NCBI GenBank assembly: GCA_963824085.1
Contig: CAWGNT010000015.1
Location: 186,001-250,000, forward strand
From: JARRNE01 sp963824085
GTDB lineage: Bacteria > Pseudomonadota > Gammaproteobacteria > Chromatiales > Chromatiaceae
DNA: 64,000 nucleotides
Direction of reading: 5' to 3'
The translations under genes and the position numbers were made by a program. Positions 50,440-58,586 of this stretch are shown piece after piece. A model generated the notes under the pieces. That model saw only the letters and a list, made by a program, of their open reading frames with translations, was not told the DNA's origin and made no database searches. The stretch's first letter is position 1. Each line of letters begins with the position of its first letter.

Positions 50440-50590
50440 GGGACTTTCGTTTTGCCCGCGGCCGGGTTGCGCCCGCCGGGCATCGCCGTGAATTCGTCCT
50501 GAAGGCTTGAGGGCAGCCTACCTGCTGCCAACGCCCCCAGTGGGCGCAACCTGGCCCCTCGGTAGAGGGGCGAAACAACCGGCTGCGTTG
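50440..50590 (+). repeat. Palindromic repeat element, copy C
   Basis: Core 50461–50556: GCCGGGTTGCGCCCGCCGGG … AGTGGGCGCAACCTGGCC, same orientation as copy B but more diverged. The inner stem here is GGCAG…CTGCC where A and B have GGCCG…CGGCC, so both sides changed together and pairing is kept. CGTTTTG flank also shared. Confidence 0.78.
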
Positions 50591-50817
50591 TGTATAAGGG
50601 GTCCCGATTTCCTCTCGCAGGCTACACACTGGCAACCCTCCTGCGATCGGCCTCCGTGACCACGCACGGTGCCATTACTGGCGGCGGCACGACTGCACCC
50701 AACGTTACGAGTAGGTCATCCGGAGGCGACGGATCACCCTTTTCCTCCCGAAGGCGCGTCACCTTGCGGTACAATCCGCGGCCATTTGGACACCTCGCAT
50801 GGATTCCTTAAACGCCT

Positions 50818-51123
50818 ATGATGCGAAAATTGAAGCGGTTCGCGACCTCGTTGCTGCCTGTGGACGAGACGCGGGGGGGAGAATGCAACCGCTGCGGCGA
50901 GTGCTGCAAGCTCCCCTACCCCTGCCCCTTCCTCCGCTATGACGAAGATGGACTGAGCTCTTGCGCCGTCTACGCCTTCAGACCTCCGAGCTGCCGCAAG
51001 TACCCCCGTACCCGCGCGGAGAATCTGACGAAGCACAGCTGCGGCTACTATTTCGTCAGCGTCGAGGAGATACGCGCCAGCGCCCGTGCGAAGCGCCCGC
51101 AGGACGCCCCGGCGACCAGCTGA
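50818..51123 (+). CDS. YkgJ-family cysteine cluster protein
   Basis: 101 residues. Family pattern is complete: GECNRCGECCKLPYPCPFL, DEDGLSSCAVYAFRPPSCRK and HSCGYYF, eight cysteines in all. YkgJ-type proteins are thought to bind zinc or an iron–sulfur cluster; function unsettled. Starts with two adjacent ATGs. About 290 bases of very G+C-rich sequence without a clear feature separate it from the next gene. Confidence 0.93.
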   Translation: MMRKLKRFATSLLPVDETRGGECNRCGECCKLPYPCPFLRYDEDGLSSCAVYAFRPPSCRKYPRTRAENLTKHSCGYYFVSVEEIRASARAKRPQDAPATS

Positions 51124-51415
51124 CGCCCCGCAGGCACGGCCGCCGCTGCGACGCGGCCCGTCGACCGACCGCCCCGATCCGCTGCGCCGGCCCGCCCACC
51201 GGCCTGTCACTGATGCGGCTGCGGCCAATGCGGCAGCGCGTGCAGCCTTTCCCAGGCGAAGACCGGGCACAAGCGTTATGTACAGGCCCGCAGCTCGCAC
51301 CAGTCGAAACGACCCCGACCCGCGACACTGGTCGTCGCCCCCACTGCGTTCAAGCACGCACAGCGCCTGCCTGGTCGTTCGCGCGTGTCCGAGCGGCTGT
51401 GGCCGTTTCGTCGTG

Positions 51416-54400
51416 ATGAGAAGACTCATGTTCCGCCTCGGGTTGGCACTCCTTCTAGCGGGTCTGTGGAGCACCGGCCATTCGCAGACGCCCCCGGCTG
51501 GCTCGGAGCAATCGCCGCCGGGCGCCGACGTCCGGCTCGATGCCCCCGCGGCGACCGCGCTCACCGCGAAGCTCCTCGAAACCAAGCTCAAAGAGGTGCA
51601 GGCGGCGACCGACCTCGACGAAGCCACCAAGACCAAGCTGGCCGAGTTTTACCGCAAGGCGCTGAGCAATCTCGAGGCGGCCAATTCGTTTGAGGCCAAA
51701 GCGGCCGCCTACAGCCAGTCTCTGGAGACCGCCCCGCCTCAGACAGCACAGATTCGCAAGGATCTCGATGCCGCCCAGGCGACAGAAGAGAAGCCCCCCG
51801 AGCGGCTCCCACCGGGCATCAAGCTGCAGGAGCTTGAGCAGCGGCTGGCCAAGACCCAGGCCGACGCCACCGCCGTGGAAGCAAAGCTCACCGAGATGGA
51901 GAAGGAGCTCGAGGGCCGAGCGCAACGCCCGACAGAGGCGCGCCAGCGCATCAACGAGGCCAAGAAGGAGCTGGACGACGTCGACGCGCAGCTGAATCTC
52001 CCACCCCCCGAGAATCAGTCTTCGACGCTGACGCAAGCTCGACGGTGGGCGCTGGAATCGCGTCAAAGGGAGCTCCGTACCGAGATCCGCATGCTCGATC
52101 AGGAGCTCCTGAGCCAGGCTGTGCGGACGGACTTGCTCAAGGCCAAACGGGACAAGGCCGCCGCGGACCTCAAGATGCTCGAGCGTGACCAGCGCTGGCT
52201 CGAAGACCAGGTGAACCAGCAACGCCGTGCCGAGGCCGAGAAGTCCCAGGCCGCAGCCGAGGAAGCCAAACGCCAGGCGGAAGGCAAACATCCCTTGATC
52301 CAGGAGCTGGCCCAGCGCAATGCCGCATTGACCGAGGAGATCAGTGCGCTTACCACCGAGCTGGACCAGCTCGACGATCAGCGCGCGGAGCTCGAGCAGC
52401 AGACGAAGCGGATCAGCGACGAACACCGAAGTGCCCGTCAGCGCCTTGAGGTCGCCGGAGTATCACAGGCGCTCGGCCAGGTGCTCATCGATCAGCGCAA
52501 CCAGCTGCCCGAGCTGCGCCCCATCAAGAAGGCGGCGGCCAAGCGCGAGCAGGCGATCGCCGACGCGACCCTAAGGCAGATCCGATTGGGCGAGGAACGA
52601 CGCCAGCTGCGCGACACGGAGGCGTACGTGAAGGGTCTCACGGCTGGCGTTCCGGCCGACGAACGTGCTGTCGTTCAGGATCAGCTTCACAAGCTGGTCA
52701 AAGCTCGCAAGGATCTGGTGGATCAGGCGTTGACGACAGACGAGGCCTACCTCAGTGCACTCGGCGAGGTGGACTACGCCTCAAGCCAGCTTGTGGACAC
52801 GATCCGGGCGTACGACGAATTCCTGTCGGAGCGCCTATTGTGGGTGCGGAGCGCGGCGACCGCGAGCCTCGCGACGGCGATCGCCGTGCCGAGTGCGGCG
52901 GCCTGGCTCGTCTCTCCCGCCAATTGGATCGATGTCGCCCAGGTCCTCCTGTATGAGGTCGCGCACTCGCCCTTGCTCTGGCTCTTCGCACTGGTCGCCG
53001 GAACCCTGCTCTGGAAGTCCGGTGCTATACGCTCCGCCATCCGCGCCACGGAAGCGCCTCTGCGCCGCGTGCGCACGGATCGTTTCGCCTACACGCTGCA
53101 GGCTCTCGGCCTATCCCTCCTGCTCGCCGCTCCCTGGCCGCTGATTCTTGCCTTGTTGGGCTGGCAGCTTTACTCCTCGTTGGAGGCGACTCTATTCACC
53201 AAGGCCGTCGGCTACGGTGCGCTTTCGGTTTCGGTCGCCCTGTATTACCTGCGCGCCTTCCGGGTGATCTGCATGACCGGCGGTGTCGCCGACCGCCACT
53301 TTCGGTGGTCGGGGCCCGTCGTTGCGACGCTGCGCCGCAGCTTTGACCGCCTGATTCTGGTCGTGGTCCCCGTGGGTTTCGTCGCAAGCGCCGTTTACCA
53401 TCATCGGGACCCCGCCTACAGCGGAAGCCTGGGACGCCTCGCGTTGATCCTCCTGCTCGTTGCCTTCGCAGTGTTCTTCGCACGTGCTCTGCATCCCGGG
53501 CATGGCGCCCTGCGCAATCTGCTTAAGGCCGATCCCGAGGGCTGGCTGAATCGCTTAAGACGACTCTGGTATACCGTGGCGGTAGCCACACCGATCGCGC
53601 TGGCAGTGCTCACGTTTGCCGGCTATCTGTATACGGCTGGGACCCTGTTGAAATCGCTCGTCAGCTCCATGTACCTCGTGCTGGCGCTTACGGTGATCCA
53701 CCAGCTCATCCTCCGTTGGCTCGGCCTCGCCCGTCGGCGGCTCGCCCTACAGGCCGCTTTGGAGCGCCGCGCAGCGCGTGTCGGCGAGGGAGACGTGCAC
53801 GGCGACGACGATCTCGCGTCCTCCATCCGTCAACTGGATGAGCCGCTCGTGGATCTGGCCGCCCTGGACGAGCGCACCCGTAAGCTCATCGACACACTCC
53901 TTTTCATCAGCGGAATTGTGGGGCTGTGGGTAATCTGGTCCGATGTCCTGCCCGCTTTCGGCTTTCTGCGCGAGATTGCGCTTTGGCACCACACGGGGCT
54001 TATCGACGGCGAGCAGCAAATCATTCCCGTCACCCTCGCGGATCTCATCCTCGTGCTCATCGTCGTTTTCCTCGCCACTGTTGCGGCCCGGAACCTGCCC
54101 GCGCTGCTGGAGATCCTGCTGCTACAGCGCATGTCCGTCTCCCCAGGGAGCCGTTACGCGGTCAAGACGCTCACGAGCTACGCCATCACGGCAGCCGCCG
54201 CCGCAACAGTATTCAGCACCTTCGGGCTTTCCTGGTCCCAGGTCCAGTGGCTTGTTGCCGCCCTCGGCGTAGGTATCGGATTTGGTCTTCAGGAGATCGT
54301 CGCCAACTTCATCAGCGGTCTCATCATCCTTTTCGAACGCCCCGTCCGAGTCGGCGACATCGTCACCATCGGGGACACGACCGGGGTTGTCTCCCGCATC

Positions 54401-54886
54401 CGCATCCGCGCGATCACCGTCCGCAACTGGGACAAGCAGGAGCTACTCGTTCCCAACAAGGAGTTCATTACCGGCCGCCTGCTCAACTGGTCCCTCTCGG
54501 ACCAGCTCAACCGGGTGATCGTCAAAGTCGGAGTGGCCTATGGAAGCGATGTGAAACAGGCCCTGAGCCTGCTCAACGCCGCCGCGGCAGAGAATCCCAG
54601 GGTGCTCGCCGATCCGGCGCCGTTTGCGACCTTCGAGGGTTTCGGCGACAACTCGCTCGACCTCGCCTTGCGCTGCTATCTGGAGTCCTTGGACTATCGG
54701 CTCACGGTCACCAGCGAGCTGCACCAGGCGATCAACGATAAGCTCAGCGCAGCCGGAATCAGTATCGCATTCCCACAGAGGGACGTGCATCTCAGTGCCA
54801 GCGAGCCTCTGGAGGTACGTGTCCAAGGACGGGAGCCCGGCGCACCCGGAGACGGCGCCACCCGACCACGCCCAAATCTGCCTTGA
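51416..54886 (+). CDS. mscK: MscK/MscM-like mechanosensitive channel
   Basis: 1156 residues from the ATG at 51416, giving a signal peptide (MFRLGLALLLAGLWSTGHSQ); the open frame continues upstream into non-family sequence. A long periplasmic coiled-coil region spans about 40–520, then roughly ten membrane helices, then the MscS core: pore helix VGIGFGLQEIVANFISGLII, beta domain ERPVRVGDIVTIGDTTGVVS and the C-terminal alpha/beta part. This is the KefA/MscK type of large channel that opens on membrane tension and releases ions or solutes. Confidence 0.92.
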   Translation: MRRLMFRLGLALLLAGLWSTGHSQTPPAGSEQSPPGADVRLDAPAATALTAKLLETKLKEVQAATDLDEATKTKLAEFYRKALSNLEAANSFEAKAAAYSQSLETAPPQTAQIRKDLDAAQATEEKPPERLPPGIKLQELEQRLAKTQADATAVEAKLTEMEKELEGRAQRPTEARQRINEAKKELDDVDAQLNLPPPENQSSTLTQARRWALESRQRELRTEIRMLDQELLSQAVRTDLLKAKRDKAAADLKMLERDQRWLEDQVNQQRRAEAEKSQAAAEEAKRQAEGKHPLIQELAQRNAALTEEISALTTELDQLDDQRAELEQQTKRISDEHRSARQRLEVAGVSQALGQVLIDQRNQLPELRPIKKAAAKREQAIADATLRQIRLGEERRQLRDTEAYVKGLTAGVPADERAVVQDQLHKLVKARKDLVDQALTTDEAYLSALGEVDYASSQLVDTIRAYDEFLSERLLWVRSAATASLATAIAVPSAAAWLVSPANWIDVAQVLLYEVAHSPLLWLFALVAGTLLWKSGAIRSAIRATEAPLRRVRTDRFAYTLQALGLSLLLAAPWPLILALLGWQLYSSLEATLFTKAVGYGALSVSVALYYLRAFRVICMTGGVADRHFRWSGPVVATLRRSFDRLILVVVPVGFVASAVYHHRDPAYSGSLGRLALILLLVAFAVFFARALHPGHGALRNLLKADPEGWLNRLRRLWYTVAVATPIALAVLTFAGYLYTAGTLLKSLVSSMYLVLALTVIHQLILRWLGLARRRLALQAALERRAARVGEGDVHGDDDLASSIRQLDEPLVDLAALDERTRKLIDTLLFISGIVGLWVIWSDVLPAFGFLREIALWHHTGLIDGEQQIIPVTLADLILVLIVVFLATVAARNLPALLEILLLQRMSVSPGSRYAVKTLTSYAITAAAAATVFSTFGLSWSQVQWLVAALGVGIGFGLQEIVANFISGLIILFERPVRVGDIVTIGDTTGVVSRIRIRAITVRNWDKQELLVPNKEFITGRLLNWSLSDQLNRVIVKVGVAYGSDVKQALSLLNAAAAENPRVLADPAPFATFEGFGDNSLDLALRCYLESLDYRLTVTSELHQAINDKLSAAGISIAFPQRDVHLSASEPLEVRVQGREPGAPGDGATRPRPNLP

Positions 54887-55403
54887 GGCCGGGCTACGCG
54901 CGGAGATCCGCCGTAGGCAACACCCGGCTCGACAGAGTCGCGCAGCGACATTTCCTGAAACCGCGAAACGCGGGGGCGGATAAAAAAACACTTGGCGACA
55001 GCCGCGCGGAGCCGCCGCTCAAGTCAGCGCCACTCTCCGTCACGCCGTCGCTTCTGTGCCTTATCCCTGGACTCATCCCGCTCGCGGTGCATCTTGCGCA
55101 GTCCCCCACGATTGCGCCAGCGGACGCGCGCACGCACAGGCGCGTCGAGCTCGTCGCCTTCCGTCGATTGCTCAGCGACCTCGTTGCGGTCTCTTGTCAT
55201 GGTCTGCTCTTTGATCGCGGCCCCAACTCGGACCACCGCCCTACATCAGACACCTTTCAAGACAACGTGATCAGCCCCGCCCGTAATAAGCCGACCCCGG
55301 AAAACCGAACACCCTAACAGCGGGGGTATATTGGCAATGTGTTCTGCCGACCCAGCCCTACGCCGCATGCCCAGCTGAGCGAGGGGCTAATCACCTCCTC
55401 ACA
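54887..55403. other. Intergenic region, nothing recognised
   Basis: About 515 bases after the channel gene. Several short frames are open on both strands but none has a ribosome site and recognisable sequence. No hairpin terminator with a T-run was found. Confidence 0.4.
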
Positions 55404-55586
55404 TTATTCCAGCTCGTTAAAGCTGGGATCATCCAGCAGCTCACGCAGCCGCCGCAGCTCACGCAGGCGCTCGATGCGTCGACGCGCATCCCAGGCCGCT
55501 TTGTCCCCCATGGCATCCGCTGGGGACGTACGATCCAAGAACCTCTCGTTGCCCTCGTCGCCAGACCGCATGTCGGTGTCCAACAT
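55404..55586 (-). CDS. PA3496-type small envelope protein
   Basis: 60 residues with GAGAGG upstream of the ATG. The second half (KAAWDARRRIERLRELRRLR, ELLDDPSF) is the conserved part of the PA3496 family, named in annotation as a putative envelope-integrity protein. Acidic start, basic helical middle. Too short for much more. Confidence 0.75.
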   Translation of the reverse strand: MLDTDMRSGDEGNERFLDRTSPADAMGDKAAWDARRRIERLRELRRLRELLDDPSFNELE

Positions 55587-55798
55587 CCCAAAACCTCTCG
55601 GATGCGACTCGAAAATTCAGCCTATCTAGCGCAGGGATTGACGGGATGGAAATGAATGTTTTTTGTCGTAACGATGAACGTTAGTGATCGTCGTCGTCTC
55701 GCCACGCAAGCGAGGGCCTCGTCAGACGGTGACTGGGAGGCAGAAGAACACGAACCGCCCGTCCTCGATATCGATCATCAACCTAGATACGCCAGTTG

Positions 55799-55932
55799 GA
55801 ACCGCCAAGGCGCCAAGGACGCCAAGAAAAACACGGAGTTCTGATTGATTCGTGGGTCACCCGAGTCTAGTAGCATTGACCTCTCCAACCATCTGAAAGA
55901 ATTGGTGCTCTTGGCGTTCTTGGCGGTTCAAG
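55799..55932. repeat. Inverted pair of period-9 repeat arrays (GCCAAG type)
   Basis: Left array GAACCGCCAAGGCGCCAAGG, then ACGCCAAG at 55799–55826; right array in the opposite sense, GGTGCTCTTGGCGTTCTTGG, then CGGTTCAAG at 55904–55932. About 75 bases between. The right array forms the end of the neighbouring minus-strand gene. Confidence 0.7.
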
Positions 55933-56244
55933 TGCTTTTCTTAGGATCAAGGTCGCCCCATGGTGAATGCCGTAGTCCACGTAACCGGGGATCGTACTCG
56001 CGGCATGGCATTCGGATGCCTGCTGCGGTGACTCAAAGTCACGATCCCTGTCATACCAGGAGAGAAGCATGTAATCTCCGAGGCGGTCCGCCGCCTCTGC
56101 ATTCGCCAGCCCCATCGCCGCCCGGTAGTCCGCGAGAGGCGGCCTGGGCCGAAGTCCGACGACCTTTATCCCCGACAACTCGGGTGGTTGGGGGAGCGGG
56201 CAGCTTTCGCTTGGCTCGGAAGGGTCCGACTCGTGTCTCATCAT
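55867..56244 (-). CDS. AF1514-like protein with repeat-derived end
   Basis: 125 residues from the ATG at 56244 (GAGAGG upstream). The core (AEAADRLGDYMLLSWYDRDR, FESPQQASECHAAS, IPGYVDYGIHHGATLIL) resembles AF1514-type small proteins, but instead of the expected last strand it runs into LEPPRTPRAPIL, encoded by the period-9 repeat array. So the natural C-terminus appears replaced. Upstream, ppx is divergent. Confidence 0.55.
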   Translation of the reverse strand: MMRHESDPSEPSESCPLPQPPELSGIKVVGLRPRPPLADYRAAMGLANAEAADRLGDYMLLSWYDRDRDFESPQQASECHAASTIPGYVDYGIHHGATLILRKALEPPRTPRAPILSDGWRGQCY

Positions 56245-56389
56245 TGTCAATACCTCTCAGCGCCCGTGCGGGGCAAGGATAGCCCCAGCGCACCCTGATC
56301 GACTGCAAAGGCATACCGTTGGGGAGCACGCCCGTTGGGCTTGAGCAGTTCTGGTACCATCTGCGGGAATCTTCTCAGCTGGAATCGCC

Positions 56390-57910
56390 ATGTCGCCCGA
56401 GAACGCCCTCACCGCCGAAGCCGCCTTGACAGAGACAGTCGCGGCCGTCGATCTGGGCTCCAACAGCTTCCATATGATCGTGGCACGGATCCACGATGGC
56501 CACCTGCAGGTGATCGACCGCATCAAGGAGATGGTGCGCCTCGGCGAGGGACTCACCGAAGACGGAGACCTGATCCCGGAAGTAGCGGAGCGGGCCTTGG
56601 CCTGTCTCGAGCGCTTTGGTCAGCGCCTGGGCGGCATGCCCGCTGACAGCGTGCGCGCGGTCGGAACCAATACCCTGCGGCAGCTCCATCCTGGAAGCCG
56701 ATTCGTCGAGGAGGCGGAGGCGGCCCTTGGACACACCGTCGACGTCATCGCCGGCCGCGAGGAGGCTCGACTGGTCTACCTCGGTGTGGCGCACGGACTT
56801 GCGGCGGGCACCGAGCGCCGGCTGGTGGTGGACATCGGGGGCGGCAGCACGGAGCTCATTGTGGGCGAACGGTTCACGCCTCGTCTGCGCGAAAGCCTGC
56901 ACATGGGCTGCGTCAGCATGTCCAAGCGCTACTTCCCGGACGGCAAGATCACGGCCAAGCTGATGGACAAATCAGAGCTCGCCGGGGCAATGGAAGTGCG
57001 GCCCGTTCGCGAGCTGTTCCGCCGCTCTGGCTGGACAAAGACGGTAGGAAGCTCCGGTACCATCAAGGCGATCGCCGCCGTGGTGGCTGCCCAGGGCTGG
57101 TGCGACGACGGGATCTCGGCGCAATCTCTTGCCAAGCTCCGGGACGCCTTGATCGCCTGCGGTAAGGTTTCCGACATCAACCTCAAGGGCCTGGCCGATG
57201 AGCGCCGAGCCGTGTTCCCAGGGGGAGTCGCCGTGCTGCGCTCCGTGTTCACCACCCTCGAGGTCGAGCACATGCAGGTCTCCGACGAGGCGCTGCGCGA
57301 GGGACTCATTTACGAGATGGTGGGCCGCATCCAGCACGAGGACGTGCGCGAGCGCACCGTCAACTCTCTTAGCCGCCGTTTCGGCATCGACCGCGCACAT
57401 GCAGCCCGCGTCAAGGCAACCGCGCTGACACTGCATGGGCAGCTGGCCCAGGTGTGGGCACTCGATCATCCAAACTACCCCGTGATGCTCGCCTGGGCAG
57501 CGCGCTTGCACGAGCTGGGGCTCATGGTCTCCCACAGCCAGTACCAAAGGCACGGCGCCTACGTCCTGCGGAACGCGGATCTGTCCGGCTTCACCCGTCA
57601 GGAGCAGGCGGTCCTGGCCGCCCTCGTCCTCGGCCATCGCCGCAAGTTTCCAGTTCAGGAGATCGCCACGCTGCCGTCCGGGGTTCAGACCTGCACACGC
57701 CGGCTATGCGTCATACTGCGGTTGGCCGTGCTCCTGCATCGCAGCCGTTCTCCGGCGTCGAAGCCGCAACCGGTGTTGAGCGTGGAAGGGAACAATCTCG
57801 TCCTGCGCTTTCCCGACGGATGGCTGCAGCAACATCCCCTGACGCAGCTGGAGCTCGAGCAGGAGGCCCGCTATCTCTCGGCCGGAGGTATCGCTCTGGA
57901 TTTCCATTGA
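56390..57910 (+). CDS. ppx: Exopolyphosphatase / guanosine pentaphosphatase
   Basis: 506 residues. Removes terminal phosphate from polyphosphate and may act on pppGpp. Actin-like ATPase fold: VAAVDLGSNSFHMIVARI, the second phosphate loop VVDIGGGSTELIVGE, and Glu of EEARLVYLG. The C-terminal half is the HD-like helical domain (FGIDRAHAARVKATALTL, AARLHELGLMVSHSQYQRHG) that makes Ppx longer than GppA. Length matches E. coli Ppx. No ppk gene is seen in the window. Confidence 0.96.
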   Translation: MSPENALTAEAALTETVAAVDLGSNSFHMIVARIHDGHLQVIDRIKEMVRLGEGLTEDGDLIPEVAERALACLERFGQRLGGMPADSVRAVGTNTLRQLHPGSRFVEEAEAALGHTVDVIAGREEARLVYLGVAHGLAAGTERRLVVDIGGGSTELIVGERFTPRLRESLHMGCVSMSKRYFPDGKITAKLMDKSELAGAMEVRPVRELFRRSGWTKTVGSSGTIKAIAAVVAAQGWCDDGISAQSLAKLRDALIACGKVSDINLKGLADERRAVFPGGVAVLRSVFTTLEVEHMQVSDEALREGLIYEMVGRIQHEDVRERTVNSLSRRFGIDRAHAARVKATALTLHGQLAQVWALDHPNYPVMLAWAARLHELGLMVSHSQYQRHGAYVLRNADLSGFTRQEQAVLAALVLGHRRKFPVQEIATLPSGVQTCTRRLCVILRLAVLLHRSRSPASKPQPVLSVEGNNLVLRFPDGWLQQHPLTQLELEQEARYLSAGGIALDFH

Positions 57911-58101
57911 CCGCAGCAACAGCCCTGCGCGAGACCGCGCATGCCGACCTCGGGAGGTTACCGATATGCTTTTCCACGCATCCTGTTAGAATTCGCCCGG
58001 CTGAGGCATGGAACCAACGTCAATACCGCCGAGCCCCGGACCACCGTTATCGTCCCGTGCCCGGCGGCACCTGCAATAGCGTACCTGGAGGACCCAACAA
58101 A

Positions 58102-58515
58102 ATGGCCGCACTTTTCTCTGACGCGTGGATGAAACAGCTGATGGACGCCTGGAACAACGAGCCGGATGTCAAGGACAAGCTGGCGGAGATCGGCTTCAAC
58201 TCCGTGATCACATGCGGATTCAAGGACGAGGACAACCCGCGCGGCGTCTTCGTCGTCGAGAATGGAGTGTGCGTGCGCGCCGGCGACTGGAATGGTGAGA
58301 AGCCCGATTGGGACATGCGTGCGGACATGAAGGACTGGCTGAAGTGGGTGGAGAAGGGCATCGGGATGATGGGCCTCGGCACCTCCTTCGCAACGGGTAA
58401 GCTCAAGTTCAAGCACGGCGATTACAAGGCCATGATGAAAGACCCGCGCATGGCCGGCCCCTTCGTCAAGAGCTTCGGCCTCATGCAGAAGATCGGGGCG
58501 GACGAGCTCGGCTGA
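58102..58515 (+). CDS. SCP2 sterol-binding-domain protein
   Basis: 137 residues; ATG with GGAGG eleven bases upstream. Typical SCP2 layout: N-terminal helix (LMDAWNNEPDVKDKLAEIG), beta strands with VFVVENGVCVRAGDWNGEKP and the C-terminal TGKLKFKHGDYKAMMKDPRM. Binds lipids or acyl chains. Cytoplasmic; no membrane segment. Followed at once by a good terminator. Confidence 0.85.
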   Translation: MAALFSDAWMKQLMDAWNNEPDVKDKLAEIGFNSVITCGFKDEDNPRGVFVVENGVCVRAGDWNGEKPDWDMRADMKDWLKWVEKGIGMMGLGTSFATGKLKFKHGDYKAMMKDPRMAGPFVKSFGLMQKIGADELG

Positions 58516-58536
58516 CGTCGGTCGATCGCGCAAAAG

Positions 58537-58559
58537 GCCCGCCGCCCGGCGGGCTTTTT
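58537..58559 (+). terminator. Rho-independent terminator
   Basis: GCCCGCC-GCCC-GGCGGGC, seven perfect pairs, followed by TTTTT. Ends the SCP2 transcript and insulates recQ, which starts 28 bases later. Confidence 0.9.
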
Positions 58560-58586
58560 CGTTCCTGATTCCCCCAAGACTCACCC

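Noticed and set aside
51086..51415. Upstream extension of the mechanosensitive channel frame
   Set aside because: Sequence is Arg/Pro/Ala-rich and overlaps ykgJ; the ATG at 51416 gives a proper signal peptide.
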